From: Pelagibacterium flavum
GTDB lineage: Bacteria > Pseudomonadota > Alphaproteobacteria > Rhizobiales > Devosiaceae
NCBI RefSeq assembly: GCF_025854335.1
Contig: NZ_CP107716.1
Span: 2,907,001-2,971,000, forward strand
Reading direction: 5' to 3'
Length of the DNA: 64,000 nt
Positions 37,185-46,900 of the stretch are shown here, one piece after another. The notes beneath the pieces were generated by a model that saw only the letters and a program-made list of their open reading frames with translations, did no database searches and had not been told where the DNA came from. Within the stretch, counting starts at the first letter, position 1. Each line of letters starts with the position of its first letter. The position numbers and the translations under genes were made by a program.

Positions 37185-38870
37185 ATGGGTTCGGCGGAGT
37201 CATCCGGCGTCAGCGATAAGGGATTCGGGGGCACCGCAGGCGGCGTCTTTCAGCGCGCTTCGGCCAGCAGCTTCCCCGCTCCAGTGCTCCTCGTCCTGGT
37301 CGCCACTCTGGCTTCGGCCGGCTTTTTCGTTGGCAACGACATCGCCCGCTCCCACGCAGAACTTGAAGAACGCGCCCAACTGGTCGCCGCCCTGGCGGCG
37401 GCCCAAATAGAACCCGGACAGTTCTCCACGGCCAGCCCAACCATCCCGCCAGCCCTTTCGGACGGCACACATTTTGCCGTGCTGGCCAGGACCGGGGAGG
37501 TATTGTTCAGCTCCGCACCTCAACTGGATGCGGCGTTCCCGCTTTCGCCGGACCACTACGTGCAGGCGACGACAACCTTGTCCGACAACGGCGGAAACCT
37601 GGCCGTGTTCGTGCCGAAGCTCTCAATTCTGGAGGATCTCGCCTGGCGCCATGGATGGATCCTTATGGCCTTGTTGTTCGGTATCATCGCGATCAGGCAT
37701 TCAGCGCGCAAGGCATCGCGACGGCGCACCGCCATGCTTCCGGCCATCGAGGCCGTTCCCTACGGGCTTGCGCATTGGTCCGAGGACGGACGGCTTGTTT
37801 GCACCAATCCCGCCTTTACACGTCTCTTGCGGCTTGATCCGGCCGCGACGGCGCCCGGAATATGCTATTCCGATATCAGCAAGACGATCTCGGGCGAGAT
37901 TTCCGCAAGGCCGGTCCTCGATACAGCACGTCAGCGCGTTGTCGAGGTGGTGCGGGAAGACGGCTCGGTGGTGATGCTGGACGAACGGCCCTGCCCGTCC
38001 GGCGGCTTCGTTACGATCGTGACCGACATTACCGAACGCAAGGCAGCCGATCGCCTTCTGGGATCGATCCGCGAAGAACAGCGCCTGTTGGCACGGCGCT
38101 ATCACGAGGAAAAGATCAAGGCGGAAGCATCGAGCCGCGCCAAGACCAGCTTTCTGGCCCATCTCTCCCACGAAATTCGCACGCCCCTCAACCACATCAT
38201 CGGCTTTGCCGACATGATCGCGCTGGAGACATTCGGGCCGTTGGGCGACGCCAAATATCAATCCTACGTCGCCGACATCAAATGCGCCGGCGAAAAACTG
38301 CTGACCTCTTTTGGGGAAATCCTAGAATTTGCCGAACTCGAAGGCGGTCGCAAGACGCTGAAAAAAGACTCCATCGCAATCGATGATCTGCTTTCGGGCT
38401 GTTCGGTCCGTTTTGCCGGTCGCGCCGCCAAGGCAGGCATCCGGCTGGAGGTGGCGCGGCGGACCCGGGGATGGCTTTCCGCCGACCGCCATTACCTCGA
38501 TCTCATGCTGGCCAACCTCGTCGAGAACGCACTGCGGTTCACACCGGCTGGCGGCATGATCCGGGTCGCCGCCTGGCCGGCGGATAATGGCGTCGTGCTT
38601 GAGGTGACCGATACAGGCATCGGGATGAGCGCGGAGCAAATGAGCAGACTTTCCCAACCCTTCGCGCTACCGGATGCAGCCTTCGCGCGCGATCATGACG
38701 GCGTGGGACTCGGCATCGCGATGGCGCGCGCCGTCGCCGAACAGAGCGGCGGGCGATTGGCCATCGACTCGCTTGAAGGGGTTGGGACCACAGTGGCAAT
38801 TTCACTGCCTATGGCACCGCCCACCCAGGACCGGCTTCCGACCCCCATCGCCGCAGCGCGGGCGGCTTAG
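37185..38870 (+). CDS. PAS-containing sensor histidine kinase, PdhS/PleC/DivJ-like
   Basis: A 561-residue membrane kinase. Helices lie at about 31-50 and 158-172 with a periplasmic segment between them. A PAS domain follows (about 185-285, YGLAHWSEDGRLVCTNPAFTRLL). The HisKA motif is FLAHLSHEIRTPLNHIIGFA with H329, then FGPLGDAKYQSYVADI, typical of the DivJ/PleC/PdhS kinases that phosphorylate DivK or PleD. The ATPase has NLVENALRFT, DTGIGM and GVGLGIAMA boxes. Its last 4 bp overlap the end of the convergent glnE gene (stop codons interleave in TTAG). Confidence 0.88.
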   Translation: MGSAESSGVSDKGFGGTAGGVFQRASASSFPAPVLLVLVATLASAGFFVGNDIARSHAELEERAQLVAALAAAQIEPGQFSTASPTIPPALSDGTHFAVLARTGEVLFSSAPQLDAAFPLSPDHYVQATTTLSDNGGNLAVFVPKLSILEDLAWRHGWILMALLFGIIAIRHSARKASRRRTAMLPAIEAVPYGLAHWSEDGRLVCTNPAFTRLLRLDPAATAPGICYSDISKTISGEISARPVLDTARQRVVEVVREDGSVVMLDERPCPSGGFVTIVTDITERKAADRLLGSIREEQRLLARRYHEEKIKAEASSRAKTSFLAHLSHEIRTPLNHIIGFADMIALETFGPLGDAKYQSYVADIKCAGEKLLTSFGEILEFAELEGGRKTLKKDSIAIDDLLSGCSVRFAGRAAKAGIRLEVARRTRGWLSADRHYLDLMLANLVENALRFTPAGGMIRVAAWPADNGVVLEVTDTGIGMSAEQMSRLSQPFALPDAAFARDHDGVGLGIAMARAVAEQSGGRLAIDSLEGVGTTVAISLPMAPPTQDRLPTPIAAARAA

Positions 38871-41764
38871 CCCCGCATTGTTTGGTAGAACTGCGCTGCC
38901 GCCTCGCCCACCTCGGCACGCATCGCCCCGATATCGGCTTCCAGCCTGGAAAAGTCCGGATAATTGGCCCGCCGCGCCACCAACTCGCGAAAAGCGGGCG
39001 TCCACCCCTCGTCCTTGAGCGGATCAACGAGGCACGCGCTCATCAATTGCAGGATCGTCGCATAGGTCGCATGGATTTCCGCAAGACGTTCGCCTTGCGG
39101 CAGGATGCCCGTTTCGGCCAGCCGCAACAGCACTTTGGCCGGCGGCGCCTGTGGCACTTCGAGCTTGGCCCCTTCGAGCAATTGCGCTGTCTGGGCGATG
39201 AACTCGAGATCGACCAGTCCGCCATCGTGCAATTTGAGGTCGAACGGGTGTCGGGGCGGGCGCTCCCTGGCCATCAAGGCCCGCATATCTAGCACGTCGC
39301 CGACGATCTTTGACCGGTCGCGCGGCAGCGCCATGATGCGGGCGATCTCGGCATCGACGGTTTCGGCCAGCCCCACGTCACCGATGGCCACGCGGGCACG
39401 AGTCAGCGCCAGGTGCTCCCAGGTCCAGGCCTCATCGCTCTGGTAGGTTCGGAAGCGCTTGAGACTCGTGGCGAGCGGTCCGGCATTGCCCGACGGGCGC
39501 AGACGCATATCGGCCTCGTAAAGCACGCCCTCGGCCGTCGGCGCGGAAATGGCGGCAACCAGCCTCTGGGTAAGGCGCGTGAAATAGGTGGCGACGTCCA
39601 GTTCGCGCCCGCCATCCGAACCCGTTGTCCCTTCAGGCACATCGTAGAGCAGGATGAAGTCGAGATCGGAGGTCAGCGTCATCTCCCGGCTGGCCATCTT
39701 GCCGAAACCGAGCAGTCCGACCCGCGCGCCAGGGACCGTGCCGTGACGCTGCGCAAAATTTTCACGCACAGCGGCAAACAGGCGCGCCAGCAGCGTTTCG
39801 GCGAGCGCTGTGAACTGGCGTCCGGCCTGCTGCGCGGACAGCGCTCCTCCTACCAGCCCGGCGGCGATAAGGAATTTCTGTTCCTGGCCGATGATGCGCG
39901 CCCGGTCGATGAGATCTTCAAAGCTGCGGGCCTCGGCCAGAAACGCATCGACACTCGCCACAAGCGAATCCGAGGTTGCGATATCTCCGGCAAAGTGCGG
40001 ATCGATCAGTCCGTCCACCACATGGGCCCGGTGGATCACGGCTTCGGCCAAACGGGGAGCAGACGACATGAAATCGAGCAGCAATTGGCGCAGATGAGCG
40101 TGGTTGCGCAGCAGCGCAAACATCTGCACGCCGGCCGGCAGGCGGGTGAGAAAGTCATTGAACCGGGCAAAGGCGATGTCGGCGTTGCCGCTGTCGGCGA
40201 AGGTCTTGAGCAGCCCCGGAATCAGCTCGGTCAAATGCTCGCGCGCCTTTGAGGCGCGGGTCGCGGCATAGCCGCCATAGTGCCATTTGCGGATGGTGGC
40301 TGAAACTGCTGCTGGATCGGAAAACCCCAGATTTGCGAGTGTTTCGAGCGTATCGGGATCATCGTCAGAGCCGGTAAAGACCAGATTGCCCAACTCGCCC
40401 GAAAGACTTTCACCCTCGGAAAACAGTTCGGCGTAATAGTCCGATACGCGCGCCAGCGCGGCGCGATAATCGGCCTCGAACGCCTCGCGGGTTTCGCACC
40501 CCATGAGCAGTGCGATTTCGCCGACACCCTCTTCGGTCTCCGGCATTACATGGGTCTGCTCGTCGCGCAGCATCTGGAGCCGGTTTTCGACCGCCCGCAG
40601 GAACCAATAGGTTTCTTCGAGGTCGTCTGCCGCCGCGGCGCTGATCCATTGGCCCGCGACCAGTGCCGCCAGGGCCTTGACGGTGGGTCGCACGCGCAAG
40701 TCGGGATCGCGGCCGCCGGCGATCAATTGCTGGGTCTGGACAAAAAATTCGATCTCGCGAATGCCGCCGCGCCCCAGTTTGACGTTATGGCCGAGCACGC
40801 GCTGTTCACCGACCTTGCGGTGAATGTTGATCTGGCGCTTCATGGCCTGAATGTCGGCGATCATGGCGAAATCGAGGTGCTTGCGCCAGATGAATGGCGC
40901 CAGTTCCTTTAGGAACTGATTGCCCACCCCGATATCGCCCGCGCAGGGCCGCGCCTTGATCCAGGCCGCCCGCTCCCAGTTCTGGCCACGCGATTCATAG
41001 TAGCCCAACGCCGCATCAAACGAGATGGCCACCGGGGTCGAGCCGGGGTCGGGGCGCAGGCGCACATCGGTGCGGAAGACATACCCATCGGCGGTGCGGT
41101 CCTGCATGATCGAGACCAGGCGGCGGATGATCCGGACGTAGAATTTGTTGTGATCGGCATCGTCGGGCAGCACCGCCACCATGGGATCGTAGAATGCCAC
41201 GATGTCGATGTCAGAGGAGTAGTTCAGCTCCTGCCCGCCATGCTTGCCCAGCGCAAAGATCGCCAGACCCGAATTGGCGGCACGGGCCTGTTCGACCGGC
41301 TGGACCAGCTTCCCCTCACGCGCAGCCTCTGCCATCAGAAAATCGAGCGCCGCTTCGAGCGCGGCATCGGCAAGATCGGACATGCAGCGCGTGGTTTCCC
41401 GCGCGGTCCAGACACCACCGATTTCGGCAACCGCAGAGAGCAGCGCCCCGCGCGCCTTGCCGATCCGCAAGCGCTGGGCCAATTCGCTCTCGGCTTCACA
41501 CGATCCCGCCGATGTCATGTCGGCAATCAATTCGGAAAAGGCGGTTTCCGGCTCGAGCTCTAAAACTCCGGCAAACCATTGAGCATGGCGGATCGCGAGG
41601 TCGCGCAGATATGGCGCGGTTGAAAAAACCGGTCCCAGGGTGCCTGCAACGCTTTGGAAAGCAGCACGCTCGCTCTGAGTCAGCGCTTCAACCAAATCGT
41701 CCGGCAACGCCGAGCTTCCGGGCGCGCCATCGAGCGCGCGCAATTGCAGCCCCAGTGCGGTCAT
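38867..41764 (-). CDS. glnE: Bifunctional glutamine synthetase adenylyltransferase/adenylyl-removing enzyme
   Basis: A 965-residue enzyme with two nucleotidyltransferase halves. The N-terminal adenylyl-removing half has IFALGKHGGQELNYSSDIDI (about 169-188); the C-terminal adenylyltransferase half has LLGFGKMASREMTLTSDLDF. It modifies GlnA in response to glutamine and PII. Length and both catalytic Asp pairs are intact. It is the last gene of a minus-strand series degP, response regulator, kinase, glnE (12-bp gap to the kinase gene), an order I recognise from other Hyphomicrobiales. Convergent with the PdhS-like kinase gene, with overlapping stops. Confidence 0.96.
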   Translation of the reverse strand: MTALGLQLRALDGAPGSSALPDDLVEALTQSERAAFQSVAGTLGPVFSTAPYLRDLAIRHAQWFAGVLELEPETAFSELIADMTSAGSCEAESELAQRLRIGKARGALLSAVAEIGGVWTARETTRCMSDLADAALEAALDFLMAEAAREGKLVQPVEQARAANSGLAIFALGKHGGQELNYSSDIDIVAFYDPMVAVLPDDADHNKFYVRIIRRLVSIMQDRTADGYVFRTDVRLRPDPGSTPVAISFDAALGYYESRGQNWERAAWIKARPCAGDIGVGNQFLKELAPFIWRKHLDFAMIADIQAMKRQINIHRKVGEQRVLGHNVKLGRGGIREIEFFVQTQQLIAGGRDPDLRVRPTVKALAALVAGQWISAAAADDLEETYWFLRAVENRLQMLRDEQTHVMPETEEGVGEIALLMGCETREAFEADYRAALARVSDYYAELFSEGESLSGELGNLVFTGSDDDPDTLETLANLGFSDPAAVSATIRKWHYGGYAATRASKAREHLTELIPGLLKTFADSGNADIAFARFNDFLTRLPAGVQMFALLRNHAHLRQLLLDFMSSAPRLAEAVIHRAHVVDGLIDPHFAGDIATSDSLVASVDAFLAEARSFEDLIDRARIIGQEQKFLIAAGLVGGALSAQQAGRQFTALAETLLARLFAAVRENFAQRHGTVPGARVGLLGFGKMASREMTLTSDLDFILLYDVPEGTTGSDGGRELDVATYFTRLTQRLVAAISAPTAEGVLYEADMRLRPSGNAGPLATSLKRFRTYQSDEAWTWEHLALTRARVAIGDVGLAETVDAEIARIMALPRDRSKIVGDVLDMRALMARERPPRHPFDLKLHDGGLVDLEFIAQTAQLLEGAKLEVPQAPPAKVLLRLAETGILPQGERLAEIHATYATILQLMSACLVDPLKDEGWTPAFRELVARRANYPDFSRLEADIGAMRAEVGEAAAQFYQTMRG

Positions 41765-41776
41765 GACAAAATCGCC

Positions 41777-43192
41777 TTACGGCGCGGGGAAGGTAATGAC
41801 GGCTCTTGCGCCAGGACCGTTGTCCTCGAACCGAATGTCGCCCCTGTGCAGACGAACGACGGCCGAAACCAACGCCAGGCCCAGCCCCGCTCCCGGCTCG
41901 GTGCGACTGGCTTCCAGTCGCGCGAAACGCTCGAAGACCCGTGTGCGGTCCGCCTCGGGAATGCCGGGGCCCTTGTCAGCGACTTCAATGACGATCCTCC
42001 CCGCTTCCCGTCGTGCAGAAATGGCTATCCTGCCGCCTTCGGAACTCTGACCGTACTTTATGGCGTTTTCGACAAGGTTCACAAGGGCTTGACCGATAAG
42101 TTCGCGGTTCGCATCGAGTCTGATTCCCGAGGCGATGGAGGTTTCCAGCGTCATGCCGGCGTCTTCGGCCACCGGCGTATAGAGCTCAGCCACATCGGCG
42201 ACCACTTCACTGAGATCTATGTCGGAGAAGGCTCCGGTCGAGGTGCCCGCTTCAGCCCGCGCAATAAGCAGCAGCGCGTTGAAGGTGCGGATAAGCTGAT
42301 CGGATTCGGCGATGGTGGTTTCGAGCGCCACCCGCCGCGCCTCCGGATCGGGATTGCGCAGCGCCGCCTCGGCCTTGTTGCGCAGGCGGGTCAGCGGGGT
42401 CTTGAGGTCGTGGGCAACGTTGTCGGTCACTTCCTTGAGGCCCACCATAAGCCGCTCGATGCGCTCGAGCATTGCGTTAAGGCTCGTGGCCACGGCATCG
42501 AACTCGTCATTGCGGCCGGTTACCGGAACGCGCTCGGACAGATTGCCCGACATGATCTTGTTGGACGTCCCGGTAATGGCGTCAATGCGGCGCAGCACAT
42601 AGCGGGCCGTCAGTCCGCCGGCGAGAACCGAAAGCAAAATGATTCCGATGACGCCCCCGAAAAACGTCCGCAGGATAATGGCATTGAACCCGCGCCGCTC
42701 TCCCACATCCCGACCGATGATCAGCCGCAGGCCGTTGGGCAGTTCGAGCGATTCCACGATGGCCGTACCGCTCGTCTGCACCTCGTCTTCGGGCCCGCCA
42801 TAGATTTCCCGGCCACGCTCGTAATTGAGCTCGTAACGCCCAGGCTCGGCAAGGACGACCGCTGGAAAGTCCGTGACATTGCCGGCGATCATGACGCCGG
42901 TAGGATCGCCAAGATAATAGATGCCCGGCCCTGGCCTGTCGGCCAGCCTCTGGACGGCAAAGGCCACGGCGCGCACGCCCGACTGGTTGGCCAGAAGACG
43001 TATCTGGACGATCTCACGCTCGACATCGCGCAGTTGCTCGCGCTGGATCTGGATGGCGCTCTGATAGGCAATCAGCCCCAAAAGCACGATGGCAAAGCCC
43101 ACAAAGATCGCGATGAACATCGCCGTGAGCCGGACCGTGGTGGTCCGCCACAGCGAGCGCAATCGAAAAGTCCGGGGGGCCGTGTCAGTCAC
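41777..43192 (-). CDS. Sensor histidine kinase with HAMP domain
   Basis: A 471-residue membrane kinase, partner of the regulator at 43185-43856. Helices at about 24-44 and 174-195 enclose a periplasmic sensor domain of about 130 residues. HAMP (about 196-250) is followed by the HisKA motif VTDNVAHDLKTPLTRLRNKA with H261. ATPase boxes are NLVENAIKYG, DKGPGIPEAD and GAGLGLALV. Its start overlaps the regulator stop by 8 bp. The location next to degP suggests an envelope-stress or similar input (inference). Confidence 0.9.
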   Translation of the reverse strand: MTDTAPRTFRLRSLWRTTTVRLTAMFIAIFVGFAIVLLGLIAYQSAIQIQREQLRDVEREIVQIRLLANQSGVRAVAFAVQRLADRPGPGIYYLGDPTGVMIAGNVTDFPAVVLAEPGRYELNYERGREIYGGPEDEVQTSGTAIVESLELPNGLRLIIGRDVGERRGFNAIILRTFFGGVIGIILLSVLAGGLTARYVLRRIDAITGTSNKIMSGNLSERVPVTGRNDEFDAVATSLNAMLERIERLMVGLKEVTDNVAHDLKTPLTRLRNKAEAALRNPDPEARRVALETTIAESDQLIRTFNALLLIARAEAGTSTGAFSDIDLSEVVADVAELYTPVAEDAGMTLETSIASGIRLDANRELIGQALVNLVENAIKYGQSSEGGRIAISARREAGRIVIEVADKGPGIPEADRTRVFERFARLEASRTEPGAGLGLALVSAVVRLHRGDIRFEDNGPGARAVITFPAP

Positions 43193-43856
43193 GGATCATG
43201 TATCCGGCGCCGCGCACGGTCTGCAGCAGCTGGCGTTGATGACCCTTATCCACCTTGCCGCGCAGCCGCGACATATGCACGTCGATCACATTGGTCTGGG
43301 GATCGAAGTGGTAGTCCCAGACATTTTCGAGCAGCATGGTCCGGGTCACGACCCGGCCGGCGTTCTTCATGAGATATTCGAGCAGGCGGAATTCGCGCGG
43401 CTGGAGGAGAATGGTTTCGTTTGCCCGCTCGACCTTGCGCGACAAACGATCCAGCGTCAGATCTCCCACCTGATATGAAGTGGCTGCCTCGCTCGGAGCA
43501 GACCGGCGCGCCATGACCTCGATGCGGGCGAGAAGTTCGGAAAAAGCGTAGGGTTTGACGAGATAATCGTCACCACCGGCGCGCAAGCCGGTGACGCGAT
43601 CGTCGACCTCTCCAAGCGCCGACAGGATAAGGACCGGTGTGTTGTCGTCCTCGGCCCGAAGGGATTCTATGATCGAAAGGCCGTCGCGGCGGGGCAGCAT
43701 GCGGTCGATGATCAAGACATCATATTCCATGCCCGACGCCATGGCGAAACCGGTCTCGCCGTCGCTGGCATGGTGGGTGACGTGGCCGCATTCATCGAGG
43801 GCCTGAATAAGGTAGGACGCCGCTTCGCGGTCATCTTCGATAAGCAATATCTTCAC
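43185..43856 (-). CDS. OmpR-family response regulator
   Basis: A 223-residue regulator. The receiver domain has the acidic pair D8-D9 (LLIEDD), phospho-acceptor D51 (VLIIDRMLPRRDG) and the conserved Lys in YLVKPYAFSELLARIE. The C-terminal winged helix ends HMSRLRGKVDKGH..LQTVRGAGYMIRD. The start is a GTG at 43856 (VKILLIEDD), 53 bp after degP; a longer open frame upstream lies in the degP gap and is not used. Overlaps the kinase gene by 8 bp. Confidence 0.9.
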   Translation of the reverse strand: MKILLIEDDREAASYLIQALDECGHVTHHASDGETGFAMASGMEYDVLIIDRMLPRRDGLSIIESLRAEDDNTPVLILSALGEVDDRVTGLRAGGDDYLVKPYAFSELLARIEVMARRSAPSEAATSYQVGDLTLDRLSRKVERANETILLQPREFRLLEYLMKNAGRVVTRTMLLENVWDYHFDPQTNVIDVHMSRLRGKVDKGHQRQLLQTVRGAGYMIRD

Positions 43857-43908
43857 TGAACGCCCCCGAAAAAGGGACCGGCCCACAGAGGGCCGATCCC
43901 ATCGGTTC

Positions 43909-45429
43909 TTACTCTTCGATCTCAAGCGGGACGCCCACGAAGCGAACCACGCCGTCGCGAGACACTCGCAGGGAGACCGCGGACTTGCCCTCGCTCCGGG
44001 CAGCGTCGATGGCAGCTTCGAAGTCCTCAGGCGAGGACACCGCACCGCCATTGGCCTGCTCGATCACGTCACCGGGCATCAGACCGCGAGAGGCCGCCAC
44101 ACTGTCGGCTTCGATGGAATCGACCACCAACCCGTCTCCGTCTTCATTGGGGATCACCGTCACTCCGATCGACGAGCTTGTTGTTTCGGGTTCGGCTTCT
44201 TCCGCCGGAGCCTGGGGCGTCGGAGCGGCTTCTTCGTCTTCCTCGAGACGATCGAGGGTCACTGTGATGTCGAGTTCCTCGCCATCGCGAATGATACCGA
44301 GCTTGACGTCGGAGCCCGGCGACTGCTGGGAAATCAACCGCGAAAGCTCACGTGCCGTGTTTACACCCTCGCCGTTGACCGAGACGATGACGTCGCCGGA
44401 TTCGACACCGGCAGCAGCAGCCGGTGCGCCTTCGATGGGCTGGGTAACCAGCGCACCGTTGGAGTTGGCGAGGCCGAGCGCATCCGCCAGATCGTCATTG
44501 AGGTCCTGAAGCGACACACCCAGGAAGCCGCGGGTCACAAAGCCCGTCTCCTGGAGCTGGGAAATCACGCTCTGTGCAAGCGAGGCCGGAATGGCGAACG
44601 CAATACCGACATTGCCGCCCGAGGGCGAGAAGATGGCGGTGTTGACGCCAACCACCCGACCTTCGGTATTGAACGAGGGGCCGCCCGAATTGCCGCGGTT
44701 CACCGCAGCATCGATCTGAAGGAAATCGTCGTAATAGGAGGCGTTGATGTCACGGCCACGGGCCGAAACGATACCAGCCGTTACCGTGCCGCCAAGACCG
44801 AACGGGTTACCAACGGCGACCACCCAGTCCCCGACACGGGCCTCATCGGTGGCAAATTCGACGAAGGGCAGATCATTGCGCTCTTCGCGAACCTTGAGCA
44901 GCGCCAGATCGGTGCGCGGATCGGTGCCGATGATGTCGACAGCCAACTCGCTGTCGTCCTCAAGCAGCACGGTCACTTCGGTGGCGTCCTGTACGACGTG
45001 ATTGTTGGTCACGATGTAGCCGTCCGCCGAGATGATGAAGCCAGATCCCACGGCCTGCATGAATTCGCGCGGGCGGTTGGGGCGCTCAGGGTTCGGAGCA
45101 TTGAAGGGTTCTTCGAACTGCTCGAAGAAGCGGCGCAGCGGATGATCTTCAGGCAGGTCGGGGAATTCGAACTGGAAGTTGGGGCCACGCTGGACCTGCT
45201 GGACAGGAACCTCGGAGCTGACCTGCACAGACACGACGGCCGGCGAAACCGACTCTACCAGATCGGCAAAGCCGGTCATGGGGGGCGAGCCGACATTGGT
45301 TCCCACCTGCTGGGCAATTGCGGGCTGGGTGTTGACGAAGCCGGCGCCAAGCGTACCTGCCGCGACAATCATTGCCATTGCAGACGCGGCGACCCACTTG
45401 CGCTTCGGCGTAGAAAGCATGTTGGACAT
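43909..45429 (-). CDS. degP: DegP/HtrA-type periplasmic serine protease (Do family)
   Basis: A 506-residue exported protease/chaperone. The signal peptide spans about 1-40 (ends AIAQ). The trypsin-like domain has the triad H144 (VTNNHVVQ), D174 (PRTDLALL) and S248 (GNSGGP). PDZ1 starts near FLGVSLQDL (about 290) and PDZ2 after the Glu/Pro-rich linker EEDEEAAPTPQAPAEEAEPE (IGVTVIPNEDGDGLVV). Two PDZ domains match DegP/DegQ architecture. It removes or refolds damaged periplasmic proteins. Directly upstream of the two-component pair. Confidence 0.93.
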   Translation of the reverse strand: MSNMLSTPKRKWVAASAMAMIVAAGTLGAGFVNTQPAIAQQVGTNVGSPPMTGFADLVESVSPAVVSVQVSSEVPVQQVQRGPNFQFEFPDLPEDHPLRRFFEQFEEPFNAPNPERPNRPREFMQAVGSGFIISADGYIVTNNHVVQDATEVTVLLEDDSELAVDIIGTDPRTDLALLKVREERNDLPFVEFATDEARVGDWVVAVGNPFGLGGTVTAGIVSARGRDINASYYDDFLQIDAAVNRGNSGGPSFNTEGRVVGVNTAIFSPSGGNVGIAFAIPASLAQSVISQLQETGFVTRGFLGVSLQDLNDDLADALGLANSNGALVTQPIEGAPAAAAGVESGDVIVSVNGEGVNTARELSRLISQQSPGSDVKLGIIRDGEELDITVTLDRLEEDEEAAPTPQAPAEEAEPETTSSSIGVTVIPNEDGDGLVVDSIEADSVAASRGLMPGDVIEQANGGAVSSPEDFEAAIDAARSEGKSAVSLRVSRDGVVRFVGVPLEIEE

Positions 45430-45578
45430 ATTGGAAAAATCCTCTCTGTTACACGCAGTTCATTTCTGCTGTTGGCGTCTATGTAATACGCGCGAGGTTT
45501 CCGCACAGTTGCATGCAGATTAAATCTTGGTAATGGAGTGGGCCAAATCGTGACTGAAAGCCGTTCCGATCAAGCGCA

Positions 45579-46337
45579 CTAGCCCCATATCGCCTGCCTG
45601 AGCATTTCGAGCGCCATCAGCGTCAAAATCAACTTGAACCCCCTGCGGAAAGTAACCTCGGATACCTTGTCCAGGATGCGACTGCCGATGATCGTCCCCA
45701 GAAAACCGGTCAGGATCATGGCAAGGACCAAGGGGAGGTATTGCGCGAACGCAAAGCCGAAAAGAGTAAAGGTGATCGCCTTGGCAGTGTTGTTGAGCGT
45801 CATCAGGCTCGCCTGGGTCGCGATCAATTGTCGGCGGTCATCGAGCTTGCGCAGGAAATTGGCGACCAGCGGCCCCACGGCGCCGACGAACATGCCGATC
45901 CCGCCAATGATCGTGCCCGCTGCAAAGTCGGCAACAGGTCCGCGTCCCGTCACGCGCGGTTGGGGCACCCACACGCAATAGAGGATGAACAGCCCGATCA
46001 CCGCCTGGAACAGCGCTTCGGGGATCGACACCGCAAGACTCCCACCCAGAACGATGCCCAGCACGCTTCCCGCGCCGAACCAGACCATCAGACGCCACTG
46101 GATATGGGCGCGCTGGACGACGGCGCGGCCGCCATTGGAGCCAAGCTGAACCAGACCATGGACGGGAACGACTACGGCTGGCGGAAAAAACAACCCGAGC
46201 GTCGCCAGCATTGCAATACCGCCGCCCAGTGAGAACAAGGCGGTTATCATCGACGCGACGAAACTGACGGCAACCAGCGTCAGCGCGACCCACAAGGAAA
46301 GGCCGTCCGGCAAGACTTGAGCAATGTCGAAATTCAT
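45579..46337 (-). CDS. TauE/SafE-family sulfite exporter-like membrane protein
   Basis: A 252-residue protein with about eight helices. Family features are ASMITALFSLGGGIAMLATLGLFFPPAVVVPVHGLVQL (the conserved helix 2 loop) and a repeat in the second half, GTIIGGIGMFVGAVGPLVA. It is thought to export sulfite or sulfonates, though many members move other small anions. I use ATG 46337 with GGAG nine bases upstream. It interrupts the usual ccmH-degP order of rhizobia. It may link to the sulfur genes at 15-18 kb only by theme, not by distance. Confidence 0.8.
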   Translation of the reverse strand: MNFDIAQVLPDGLSLWVALTLVAVSFVASMITALFSLGGGIAMLATLGLFFPPAVVVPVHGLVQLGSNGGRAVVQRAHIQWRLMVWFGAGSVLGIVLGGSLAVSIPEALFQAVIGLFILYCVWVPQPRVTGRGPVADFAAGTIIGGIGMFVGAVGPLVANFLRKLDDRRQLIATQASLMTLNNTAKAITFTLFGFAFAQYLPLVLAMILTGFLGTIIGSRILDKVSEVTFRRGFKLILTLMALEMLRQAIWG

Positions 46338-46435
46338 ATGGCAGGCTCCCTGCCTTTTGATGGCAGAGGCCGTCACCAAGCACAAGCGCGCGTAAGGTTT
46401 GGGTTTCCGCAGTGCGGTAAATCCAGGTCCTACCC

Positions 46436-46900
46436 CTAACTCTTGCGCAGTCTTTCGAGCGCCTTTTCTTCCTCGGAGGATAGACCGGGCTTGCCTGTTA
46501 CGGTCTTGCGGCGGCGAACGGCCCAGATGGCCAGAACGATCAGTCCACTGCCCAGCAGAATGGGTGTGGCCACCCAGAGAAAGACCGTGTGCCCCCCAAA
46601 GACCGGATTGAGCAGTACGAATTCCCCGTAGCGCGCGACGACGAAATCATAGACCTCGGTATCGGTATCACCCGCCACCAGCCTCTCGCGCACCAACAAC
46701 CGCAGGTCGCGCGCCAGTTCGGCGTCGGAATCGTCGATGGACTGGTTCTGGCACACAAGGCAGCGCAGATTGCCCGATATCGACCGCGCCCGCTGTTCGA
46801 GAACGGGATTGTCGAGCACTTCGTCGGGTTGCACTGCGCTTGCCGTCATGGGCAGCATCAATGCCAGCAATACCGAAAGAGCCAAGATCAGGCGCTTCAC
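46436..46900 (-). CDS. ccmH: Cytochrome c maturation protein CcmH (CycL)
   Basis: A 154-residue exported, membrane-anchored protein. The signal segment ([22 protein letters not shown]) is followed by the thiol motif [18 protein letters not shown] with C47 and C50, the hallmark LRCxxCQ of CcmH, then a C-terminal helix ([21 protein letters not shown]). It reduces the apocytochrome c CXXCH disulfide before haem attachment. It starts at GTG 46900, overlapping the ccmF stop by 4 bp. Last gene of the ccmI-ccmE-ccmF-ccmH operon. Confidence 0.94.
   Translation of the reverse strand: MKRLILALSVLLALMLPMTASAVQPDEVLDNPVLEQRARSISGNLRCLVCQNQSIDDSDAELARDLRLLVRERLVAGDTDTEVYDFVVARYGEFVLLNPVFGGHTVFLWVATPILLGSGLIVLAIWAVRRRKTVTGKPGLSSEEEKALERLRKS

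Noticed and set aside
36871..37219. Short open frames on both strands in the exporter/kinase gap
   Set aside because: No ribosome sites, overlapping each other, no recognisable domains.
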